A DNA stretch of 64,000 nucleotides, from the NCBI GenBank assembly GCA_902362595.1, contig CABIXF010000001.1:1-64000 (forward strand), in the 5' to 3' direction. The notes under the pieces are model-generated. The model did no database searches. It saw only the letters and a program-made list of their open reading frames with translations, and was not told the DNA's origin. Position numbers and translations under genes: made by a program. Shown here one piece after another: positions 25,847 through 33,450 of this stretch. The stretch's first letter is position 1. Each line of letters begins with the position of its first letter. Source of the DNA: Bacteroidaceae bacterium. Its GTDB lineage: Bacteria; Bacteroidota; Bacteroidia; Bacteroidales; Bacteroidaceae.

Positions 25847-27889
25847 TTATTTATCTTGTACTGGACGGATAATTGTTTCCTTGTTTTTTGTAGAATAAGA
25901 ACTTACTAACGAAACATCTTTTTCATTAAAACCTAATGCATACATGGCTCCACTACCATCATGAATAGCATGGCACATACCAGACATGTAAGCTGTATCC
26001 TCAAAATCACGGAATTGCCAGTTTCCCGATGAATAATCGAATTGGGGAAAGAAAATACTATTTCCATTGGGCCCTATTGCCTGAAATCCATCAATATTTT
26101 TATAGATTATACGTTGCCATATACATTTGGTAATTAGTTCTGTAATTTCATCACGTGTAGGAAGACGCCAGTCTCCTCCGAGTTTTGCATGTGCTAAATC
26201 ATACTTAGTGTTGCAGATATTTTCAGTTAATGGATCTTCATTGAACATTTCATCCCATCTAGTCTCGGCCCCTTGTTCTTCTGGATATTGAGCTCCTAAA
26301 TTATATCCTCGCCATAATACTTTTAGTCCTAAGTCTACAATTTCTTCCGTTGAAATTTTTGCTTCAGCGGAGGTAGTAAATTTATTTACTTTTCCGAAAT
26401 AGACTTGATTGCCAGCTTTTGCATAAGTACAGAAATAATAGGTAGTATTAATCAAGAGTCCTTGTAGCTCTACATCTATTTGGTCTTGATTATCAGATGT
26501 ACACATAGCTCCTTCTCTTCTTATATTGGGATACTCTTTTGTGCCATACCATACTCCCCATTCTGTGAGGTTGACATTTGAGGATTTTACATAGCCTTGT
26601 CGAATAGAAGCGGATGTGGCTGTGATATTGGTACTTCCTCCAGTAATACAAGACACCCGACTATCATATACTGGGCGAATTGAGCAACCCCACTCACGAG
26701 GGGAAGTATTGCTATAATATTCATCTTCAGTTAAAAGGAAGTGTCTGACGTAGTCACCCACTTGGGTTTGTGTGCCAATGCGGTAAAACCCTTGTGCTCC
26801 TACATATCCTATACCTCCGTCGGACATCAAACGGCATCCGGCGGCAGGAAGGAAAATACTGTTTCCATTAGGACCTGTCACTTTGTATCCATGTACATTC
26901 TTATAAACGACCCATTCCCATGAGCATTTAGATTTTAATGTATTCCATTCGTCTGCTGTTGGTATACGATAGTATTCACCTAACTGATACCAGGCTGCAT
27001 CATATCCACTTCCGCTAATGCTGTCTAATTTTGGGTAATCATCTCTATTCATGGACGAAATGCCATGAGGGTCTCCCCATCCATAATACTTTCCTGCTTC
27101 TTCAGGTGTATTACTGCCTAGATTACAGCTGGCCCATTTTACATCGAGGCCTAAATCAATAATATCTCCTTCCGTGATTTCTATGTCTTGTGTACGGAAA
27201 GTGTTAATTTCGCTTAGATATCGTTTCCCTGCATAGACAAAACAAGCTGCATAGTAATAATTGGTCCCAGGTTTCAGCCCGTCTACAACTGTAGAGAAAG
27301 AACCGTCTGAGTTTATTTCTAGACAAGGGTATAAGTCGATAGTTTCTAGGTTTGCATCTGTTTCTGATACGACAAAACCCAGCATATCTTGAGTGGCTTT
27401 AATTTCCTCTGAACGGAAGCTCCCGTATAAATCCACGACATACTGATTGCGTGCTACTGCATTTTCGGTTGTTAGGGTGAATTCTGCTGATGCTGTAGTT
27501 ACATTCAGTTCTTGCTCTATGATTGGATCTTCGGAACCATTGGCCCATATACGGATTGCCACTTTATATTGTGTATTTGCTGTTAATCCACCGAATTCGA
27601 GGAGATATGTATCAGAGGTACCATCTACTAAAGACGGAGCTCTTTCATCTTCAACTTTCCAGTTACCTCCTTCGTTTTTATACAAGACAAAATAGATGTT
27701 ATCTATTTGGGCTCCTCTAATATCTAATTTCGCTTGTACTCGAATCATGTCATATCTTACTATAGGAGATGAAATTTCTTTGATGGCTACGGTCGTTTTT
27801 CCTCCGCTCCAGTCATAAGGGTCTTGAGAGCACCCGTAATACAACGTTGATACTAGAATCAACATTAATAATTTAAAATAGGCTTTCAT
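25847..27889 (-). CDS. Lipoprotein with two FISUMP domains and fibronectin-like modules
   Basis: The 680-residue product starts with a lipoprotein signal (YYGC, Cys about 20) and the acidic QDPYDWSGG after it, so it is likely exported to the cell surface. Two copies of the Fibrobacter major paralogous domain are visible. The first has DLGLDVKWASCNLG and YRIPTADEWNTL; the second has DLGLKVLWRGYNLG and WRLPTRDEITEL; both have GPNGNSIFxP. Beta-rich segments that look like fibronectin III precede each. FISUMP domains are thought to be surface or adhesion modules, with poorly known function. I prefer ATG 27889; the frame extends to 27916, which would overlap the preceding gene. Confidence 0.8.
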   Translation of the reverse strand: MKAYFKLLMLILVSTLYYGCSQDPYDWSGGKTTVAIKEISSPIVRYDMIRVQAKLDIRGAQIDNIYFVLYKNEGGNWKVEDERAPSLVDGTSDTYLLEFGGLTANTQYKVAIRIWANGSEDPIIEQELNVTTASAEFTLTTENAVARNQYVVDLYGSFRSEEIKATQDMLGFVVSETDANLETIDLYPCLEINSDGSFSTVVDGLKPGTNYYYAACFVYAGKRYLSEINTFRTQDIEITEGDIIDLGLDVKWASCNLGSNTPEEAGKYYGWGDPHGISSMNRDDYPKLDSISGSGYDAAWYQLGEYYRIPTADEWNTLKSKCSWEWVVYKNVHGYKVTGPNGNSIFLPAAGCRLMSDGGIGYVGAQGFYRIGTQTQVGDYVRHFLLTEDEYYSNTSPREWGCSIRPVYDSRVSCITGGSTNITATSASIRQGYVKSSNVNLTEWGVWYGTKEYPNIRREGAMCTSDNQDQIDVELQGLLINTTYYFCTYAKAGNQVYFGKVNKFTTSAEAKISTEEIVDLGLKVLWRGYNLGAQYPEEQGAETRWDEMFNEDPLTENICNTKYDLAHAKLGGDWRLPTRDEITELITKCIWQRIIYKNIDGFQAIGPNGNSIFFPQFDYSSGNWQFRDFEDTAYMSGMCHAIHDGSGAMYALGFNEKDVSLVSSYSTKNKETIIRPVQDK

Positions 27890-27900
27890 AAGTTTTATTT

Positions 27901-28374
27901 TTATTCGTTTTTCCATAATTGCATGAACAAATCCTTTTGGAAACTATTTTGGGTCGATTCACTTTCTGATAAAGTGTGGCATAATGTATTGAGACATTCG
28001 TCTTTTCTAAGTTGTAAGGTTATACAGACCGTGTATTTCCCTTTTTGTTCACTTATGACAGACTCATCAGTTATCTTGGCTCCTTTTAATAGCATTTTGA
28101 CTGCCATTTGAGTTTCTGTAATAAATTCATCTGCCGACTCACCTGTGTTGGTTTGGTTTCTGATATAACTTTCTGATACATTTTTAATTTTTCCATTAAT
28201 CATTGTAGCCAAAAGATTTCGGGCATGAAGCATTGCTTTTTGCCTGGCTACAGTTACAGAAGATGCACTTGCAGTCTGAGTAGCTACAAAATAATTCTTG
28301 TCATTATCGGCTCCCCATACTGTAAAACTTTGCAGGAGGTATAACAGTAGAAAGATCAGGCTACTTTTTTTCAT
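27901..28374 (-). CDS. Exported LPP20-like protein, second copy
   Basis: The 157-residue product has a signal peptide ending VWGA (about residue 21) followed by the strand-helix pattern TQTASASSVTVARQKAMLHA and RNLLATMINGKI, which is typical of LPP20-like domains. The rest forms short strands ending in a charged helix. It resembles the 212-residue protein downstream in layout, though not closely in sequence. Its start overlaps the end of the DUF4384 gene by 14 bases, showing translational coupling. It probably acts in the periplasm with the neighbouring caspase-cluster proteins. Confidence 0.65.
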   Translation of the reverse strand: MKKSSLIFLLLYLLQSFTVWGADNDKNYFVATQTASASSVTVARQKAMLHARNLLATMINGKIKNVSESYIRNQTNTGESADEFITETQMAVKMLLKGAKITDESVISEQKGKYTVCITLQLRKDECLNTLCHTLSESESTQNSFQKDLFMQLWKNE

Positions 28375-29398
28375 GTGCTATTTCTTTTAAGTTATCAATA
28401 ATCAAATCGACAATACTCATCTGTAAGTCTGTTTTACGTACTCGGTTTTGTTGTAACCAACGGGCAAATTCAGCAGAAGTCACTGAAGGAAGTTCACTAT
28501 AACCTTCCGGTAGTTTCTGATTTTCTCCTTTTATGTTAAAGAAGAAATCTTTTGTAAAAGGAGTTTCCGAGAAAAGGTAATAAATACGTATGACATCGTA
28601 TTTTTGGTCGGTCATCAGTTCCAGCTCATCTACAGTTTGTCGGTCTTTATAGGGAACAGCAGAAAGGTCGAAAAATGAATACCATTGATTGGCTTCAATT
28701 TTTACATCATCATCTTTCTCAAAAGCAGCATAAGGCAACATTCGAAAAGCATTCTCTCCATTATCCATAAATAAGACAAGGTGCCCAGATTTTGTACTCC
28801 GAAAGCGGGTAATGAATAAATCTCCTTGATGGAAGACCGAATCATTCCCCACCGTCAGATGAGTTTCAGAGTCCTGAATTTTTTGTTCTGCAATGATTTG
28901 CTTATGTCCATTCAGTATCTGAAACTCAAATTGAGGTAGTATCTGATTAAGAGGTTGCGCATATCCTTTAACTCGGCAGGTCCATTCCGTTGCGGAAACT
29001 TTCTTTTTTAAACGTCCCCAACGATTCATTCGAAGAATTTCTGTTTCATGGGAAGTTAAACTGGGTTCTGCCAGATTTGCCTTCCAGATACCTTGTGGAA
29101 ACTGGGAGGTTAAATCCAGATAATGTTCATAACTATCTAACTCACCTTCATAACTTTTCATAAAGTTTCCGTATGTGATAGAGGTACCGAATTTTTTCTC
29201 AATGGCTTCCTGTTGGGCCATATTGATTAAATCTGATTGCTTGAAATCTTCTCCGTCGGGAACTTTAATAGAAGTGGTACCTTCTACTACTACCCAGTCG
29301 GATGGAGGAGTACCTTGAAATACTTGGGCTTGTGTGTAATTGCTCCATACTGTTACACACACTGCCCAAAGTATTATTTTATTAGCTAATTGCCGCAT
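28361..29398 (-). CDS. Exported DUF4384 protein
   Basis: The 345-residue product has a signal peptide ending TQAQ (about residue 25). Its N-terminal part (DLINMAQQEAIEKKFGTSI) resembles the LPP20/FlgT-like strand-helix unit. Residues about 175-290 fit DUF4384: GDLFITRFRSTKSGHLVLFM, then LPY, and a strand pair ending in IRIYYLFSETPF. DUF4384 is often found beside or fused to caspase-family proteases in Bacteria, which agrees with the protease gene two positions upstream. The molecular function is unknown. It overlaps the next gene by 14 bases and begins 9 bases after the outer-membrane barrel gene. Confidence 0.7.
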   Translation of the reverse strand: MRQLANKIILWAVCVTVWSNYTQAQVFQGTPPSDWVVVEGTTSIKVPDGEDFKQSDLINMAQQEAIEKKFGTSITYGNFMKSYEGELDSYEHYLDLTSQFPQGIWKANLAEPSLTSHETEILRMNRWGRLKKKVSATEWTCRVKGYAQPLNQILPQFEFQILNGHKQIIAEQKIQDSETHLTVGNDSVFHQGDLFITRFRSTKSGHLVLFMDNGENAFRMLPYAAFEKDDDVKIEANQWYSFFDLSAVPYKDRQTVDELELMTDQKYDVIRIYYLFSETPFTKDFFFNIKGENQKLPEGYSELPSVTSAEFARWLQQNRVRKTDLQMSIVDLIIDNLKEIAHEKK

Positions 29399-29407
29399 AT
29401 ATATTGA

Positions 29408-30094
29408 TTAGAAGGCATTTAAACTAGAATGTTTTTTTAAGAAACGACTTCCGTTGAACCAAAAGCCAATTGAAAGGCAGTGAGCGGATTTCAATCTATT
29501 ACCATAATCACCATCCGTTAATGTCTTAGCTAAACTTAAGTTCTTATAACCGATACGGAAAAAACCAAATTCGAATCCAGCTCCAAATTGATAGCCTAAA
29601 TGAGTGGATTTTATGAGGGAATCGCTGCTAAAGAAGTTGAATGAATCTTCACGTCCACTGTGTATTGCATAAAAAAATGTTCCACCTCCATTTAGATAAA
29701 AACGGATTTTGTTAGAAAGAAGATATTTAAATTCAATTTCAAAAGGTATGTCAATTCCATATGCTCTAGTGAAGGTATTTCCTGTTTCTGTATTAAAACT
29801 ACTACAATCTTCTGCCCACATAAATCCAGCACCAGTGCGCAGCGAAAGTGTTAGCCAATTGGGAGTCCATTGGCGTGGCAATAAATAATCTCCCATGATG
29901 TTAGCTTGATGTACCCAACGTCCTGTGTTATCTTTTCCCATAAAGAAACCCTCCGGATCATATAAATATGCGGGATGTACTCCACTTCCTCCTTCAATTC
30001 CAAAACGCCATTGTGCATTGGCATTCAAAGAAAAAGCCCATATCATACACAATATACATACGATTTTTATATATATTTTCTTCATTGTTTTCAA
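29408..30094 (-). CDS. Small outer-membrane beta-barrel protein
   Basis: The 228-residue product has a signal peptide ending ANAQ (about residue 27) and then alternating hydrophobic and glycine/aromatic strands (RFGIEGGSG, LTLSLRTGAGFMW, RFYLNGGGTFFYA, LGYQFGAGFEFGF, LSIGFWFNG). That is the composition of an eight-stranded outer-membrane barrel. It is more likely a structural or partner barrel than a transporter. It is 17 bases after the caspase gene and 9 before the DUF4384 gene, so all three should be made together. Confidence 0.7.
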   Translation of the reverse strand: MKTMKKIYIKIVCILCMIWAFSLNANAQWRFGIEGGSGVHPAYLYDPEGFFMGKDNTGRWVHQANIMGDYLLPRQWTPNWLTLSLRTGAGFMWAEDCSSFNTETGNTFTRAYGIDIPFEIEFKYLLSNKIRFYLNGGGTFFYAIHSGREDSFNFFSSDSLIKSTHLGYQFGAGFEFGFFRIGYKNLSLAKTLTDGDYGNRLKSAHCLSIGFWFNGSRFLKKHSSLNAF

Positions 30095-30111
30095 ACTTAT
30101 TTTTGTTGAAC

Positions 30112-32346
30112 TTAATATTTTACAAATACATCATTTTTACGTGCACTGACTTGAATGACAGGATCTTGACGAACTTGATCACCTTCCAGTTCTTTTACTA
30201 GATAAGGTACGCCAGAACTTTGAGTATCAGATAAGTATTTATATAGCTCATCGAAAGAAAGCACTCCATCACCATTTAAGTCTGATTTTGCTTTATCTTG
30301 CATTGCTTTGAACAAGACGTAAGAGAACAAACCATGTTTCTTTTCCTTGTACCAATTGGCATATTGGTCTTCACCTGACGCTGAAAGTATCACGAATTTA
30401 GCCAATTTATCAGGTTTGGGACGGCGTACGAATTCAGTGGCAGATGCTTCCATGGAAATTTCCTGTCCAGAGAAACAAGCATCTGTAATGACATTTACTT
30501 TATCTATTGGTAGTGCACTCAATATACGGTAGATGCTCTGTAATGAGGTGGCTTGTTCTTTACAACTTTTCGGATTGGAACGAACTCCCAATAAATAGGG
30601 TTCTCCCATGAAAGGATATCCATGTCCGGAATAATAGAAATATACTTCTTTACTTCCTGTGGATGCAACTAATTTAGCCAATTCACCTTCTTGATTGTCT
30701 GTTCCGAAAATATCATCAAAATCTTTTTTATCAGCATTGGTTTTAAATAGAATATTTTTCTCGTCTAATCCGAGGGTTTTAACCAAATAATCTCGCATGG
30801 TAGTCGCATCATTCACTGCATATTTTACAGGACCAACTTTCGTGCTGCCTTGCTTTCCTGTTGCTACCTGATAATCGGTATTACCGATTACTACAGCTAC
30901 TGCGTTTGATTTAGCTGTTGTTTCAGGAATGTTTGTATCTACCTCTGATGTTCGTTCATATACATTTTCTTTATATGATGCGATTTCCGGATAGTCTTTT
31001 TGGAATGCATTATGGATGGTTACTTCTACAGCTACACGGCGATATTTAGCTCCTACTTTGTCTGCTACTTCTGCGAAATGCTCATAATGTACATTTGCTA
31101 CACGGAATGCACCAATATGTTTTTGCATAAAATTCTTGATATCCAGTGTACGTAGATAAGCTAATTGTTCATTACTGCTGATTCCGTCTTTGGTATTGAC
31201 TGATACATAGCCGAATGAACCGTTTACAAAATACTCAGCATCTTGAATATCTCCAAATGCTCCGTCATAAGCAACTGCGTTACGGAATGGGCTGGCATCT
31301 GTACTTCCAATAATCTTTACTGTTACTTCTGTTCCAGGTGCGATATATTGTTCCAGTTTGGATTCAATTGTACTCTTAATAATACCTGCTGTTTGAAGGG
31401 CTGCTTGGGAATCTTTCAGCCGATATTTCCCTGATGGCCAGTCTTCTGTGCCTTCATCGATTCTCAGTTTCTTTAAATGTTCAGAAAGGACCTGAACATC
31501 ATAACGAACCTTCATGTTATATTCTACCTGTCCATCTTTTTTTACTTCAGGCATTACTTCCGCATTGACATCTACTTGTGTGTTTTCTGTCAATTTCTTC
31601 TGTGCACGTAACTCTGAAATCATGGTTGCTAAAAGCTCTTTTAAGTCTCCTTTGATTTCATTGGTTACATCTTCTGCTTTCTTGACAGCTTTTTCAACAA
31701 TTGCTATTTCTTTCTTTGGCTCTTCTTTCTTCTTGACGTCCATCCATAAAGGATAATAGGGAACCAAAGCTAATTCTTGGGTACGTCCGTAGGCACGTCC
31801 ACCTAATTCGAAACGATGTTTGTCATTTCCAATTGTGACATAAAGAGTGGCTGTGCGATTCTTTTTTAATGATTTCCTGAGTGGTATATTGATTTCTCCT
31901 TTCAGAATGCCATCTTTTGTTAAGGTTAAAGTTTTTGATGGTAGGGCTTTATAGGTTTTTCCTTTAATTTCCAATACGATGTTCTGTTCTGCATTGAATG
32001 TGATGTTATTTCCTTTTTGTAGTTTTACCTCAAGTAAGAATGTCATCATTCCTCGATTGGGTTTTCTTCCAAAATCAGAAATCACACAGTAACTTTCCGG
32101 TAAAACGGAAATTAAATCTTTTTGTTTCAGATTGGCAGTGACTTTGGGCCAGCTAGGATTGTTCATATCAAAGGAGGTTTCTTTGTCTGACTGGATATCC
32201 CGCCAACCTACATTGGGAAGGACTGAGGTTTTTATCGGATTTATGGAAGAAGATTTCTGTCCATATACAGTCATTCCACACATGAGCATAGAAGCGCAAC
32301 ATATCGTTGGAATCATGCTAGTTTTTTTCTTACCTTTACATTTCAT
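30112..32346 (-). CDS. Exported caspase-family (C14) cysteine protease with OmpA-like region and EF-hand
   Basis: The 744-residue product has an N-terminal signal peptide (ending VYGQ, about residue 30). Beta-rich and coiled segments follow to about 260 (a Lys/Glu-rich helix at 205-245), then an OmpA-like region at about 350-460 (VKIIGSTDASP and GAKYRRVAVEV). The C-terminal caspase fold begins NAVAVVIGNTDY (481), with the catalytic dyad His575 in YYSGHG and Cys624 in TDACFSG. An EF-hand-like loop DLNGDGVLSFDE (689-700) lies in the last part, which suggests calcium control, as in metacaspases. It heads the six-gene minus-strand operon. Secretion of a caspase-fold protease with an OmpA-like region points to action in the envelope. 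Confidence 0.85.
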   Translation of the reverse strand: MKCKGKKKTSMIPTICCASMLMCGMTVYGQKSSSINPIKTSVLPNVGWRDIQSDKETSFDMNNPSWPKVTANLKQKDLISVLPESYCVISDFGRKPNRGMMTFLLEVKLQKGNNITFNAEQNIVLEIKGKTYKALPSKTLTLTKDGILKGEINIPLRKSLKKNRTATLYVTIGNDKHRFELGGRAYGRTQELALVPYYPLWMDVKKKEEPKKEIAIVEKAVKKAEDVTNEIKGDLKELLATMISELRAQKKLTENTQVDVNAEVMPEVKKDGQVEYNMKVRYDVQVLSEHLKKLRIDEGTEDWPSGKYRLKDSQAALQTAGIIKSTIESKLEQYIAPGTEVTVKIIGSTDASPFRNAVAYDGAFGDIQDAEYFVNGSFGYVSVNTKDGISSNEQLAYLRTLDIKNFMQKHIGAFRVANVHYEHFAEVADKVGAKYRRVAVEVTIHNAFQKDYPEIASYKENVYERTSEVDTNIPETTAKSNAVAVVIGNTDYQVATGKQGSTKVGPVKYAVNDATTMRDYLVKTLGLDEKNILFKTNADKKDFDDIFGTDNQEGELAKLVASTGSKEVYFYYSGHGYPFMGEPYLLGVRSNPKSCKEQATSLQSIYRILSALPIDKVNVITDACFSGQEISMEASATEFVRRPKPDKLAKFVILSASGEDQYANWYKEKKHGLFSYVLFKAMQDKAKSDLNGDGVLSFDELYKYLSDTQSSGVPYLVKELEGDQVRQDPVIQVSARKNDVFVKY

Positions 32347-32573
32347 TATTTAATATATTTAGCTTGTTGGAAGAATTGAATTAGCGCAGATTTAATTTTT
32401 CCATTAGGGTTCATTCCTGTTTGTTTATTATAGAATTTCAGTGCGCTTATTTTTTATTCTGAATTCTGTTTTCATATTTCACCTTTGTATACCAATAAAC
32501 TTGATTATGCAATAACAGGATAGGGACTCTATTCATGATAGGAAAAGAATGGAGTTCTGCCTTATTGTATTCA

Positions 32574-32581
32574 CAAAAGTA
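32574..32581 (-). promoter_or_regulatory. Candidate -7 element of the caspase operon
   Basis: TACTTTTG on the minus strand matches TAnnTTTG. It implies a start near 32567 and an untranslated leader of about 220 bases. No -33 TTTG lies at the right spacing, which would suit an activator-dependent promoter. Confidence 0.35.
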
Positions 32582-32620
32582 AACAACAGAAAATAAATGT
32601 AAAATAGTGAAAAATAAAGA

Positions 32621-32657
32621 AACCGATTAAATGCGTAATTGAGGCATTCAATCGGTT
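32621..32657 (-). terminator. Terminator of the LytS/LytR operon
   Basis: A 14-base stem with one mismatch pairs 32621-32634 with 32644-32657. On the minus strand it is followed by TTTCTTTATTTTTC. Confidence 0.8.
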
Positions 32658-32684
32658 GAAAAAGGAGTTTAACTGGTTATAATT

Positions 32685-33446
32685 TTACAGCAATTTTAAG
32701 GCTTCTTTTATTTTGCTGTAATGACGTCGGCTGGCAATTAATTCCAGATTATTGAAAGGAGCATATAAGATGCATCGCAGCGTGCTGTTTTCAATGGAAG
32801 ACAGATAGTCAATGTTAAGGATGCAATCTGTGTTGATGCGGATGAAGGAAGGATGTAAATTTAGGATGTCGCGTGCTTTGGTACTTAGTCGCAGGCGATG
32901 CTGTTTCATGTTTGTGAGTGTCATGTTCCAGCAACGGTTTTCGTTGGAGTACTGGAAATAGAGTATTTCGGAATCACGGAGCAGCAGCAGATTGTTGACC
33001 GTTTGCACGGCGAATTTGCAATCTTTATTGAGTAGCTGGTGCATGGCCTGTTCAAAATTAATCGGATTGTTGCCTTTTTCATGCTTTACGCGTTCTACAA
33101 TCTGGAGCAGTTCTTCCGATTGGTAAGGTTTTAACAGATAGTCAAAGGCAGAGGCACGCAATGCGTCAATCATGTATTTGTCGAATGCGGTATAGAATAC
33201 CACATGCATATTGTTGTACATATAAGGTCTGATTTCCTGCAATAATTCGATTCCGTTGGTTGTGGGAAACTCAATGTCGAGAAATAATAAATCGGGTTGA
33301 TATTGGATGATACTCTTTTTGGCCTTTTGTGGAGAAGTCTGAGTGTCCAGAATATTTATTTCTGGATAAACGGCCAGGTCATCCGCCAAATTACGGATGG
33401 AATTGGGTTCATCGTCAACGATAATAGTCGTAATGCTTGTAGTCAT
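32685..33446 (-). CDS. LytTR-family response regulator
   Basis: The 253-residue protein has a receiver domain (residues 1-120) with acidic DDE at 11-13 and the phospho-acceptor Asp57 in LLFLDIEFP. A C-terminal LytTR DNA-binding domain (about 150-250) has RLSTKARDILNLHPSFIRIN. It should be phosphorylated by the kinase encoded 4 bases upstream. The operon ends at a terminator and is followed on the same strand by the caspase cluster, so regulation of that cluster is likely but not shown by the sequence. LytTR proteins bind pairs of short direct repeats, which were not found with confidence in the caspase leader. Confidence 0.92.
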   Translation of the reverse strand: MTTSITTIIVDDEPNSIRNLADDLAVYPEINILDTQTSPQKAKKSIIQYQPDLLFLDIEFPTTNGIELLQEIRPYMYNNMHVVFYTAFDKYMIDALRASAFDYLLKPYQSEELLQIVERVKHEKGNNPINFEQAMHQLLNKDCKFAVQTVNNLLLLRDSEILYFQYSNENRCWNMTLTNMKQHRLRLSTKARDILNLHPSFIRINTDCILNIDYLSSIENSTLRCILYAPFNNLELIASRRHYSKIKEALKLL

Positions 33447-33450
33447 TTGT

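Larger units (their letters stand above)
32347..32684 (-). other. Intergenic region between the LytR gene and the caspase gene
   Basis: This 338-base gap has no gene. It holds the LytR terminator, a candidate minus-strand -7 element, and about 220 bases of very AT-rich leader in front of the caspase start codon. I see no clear riboswitch. Confidence 0.6.
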
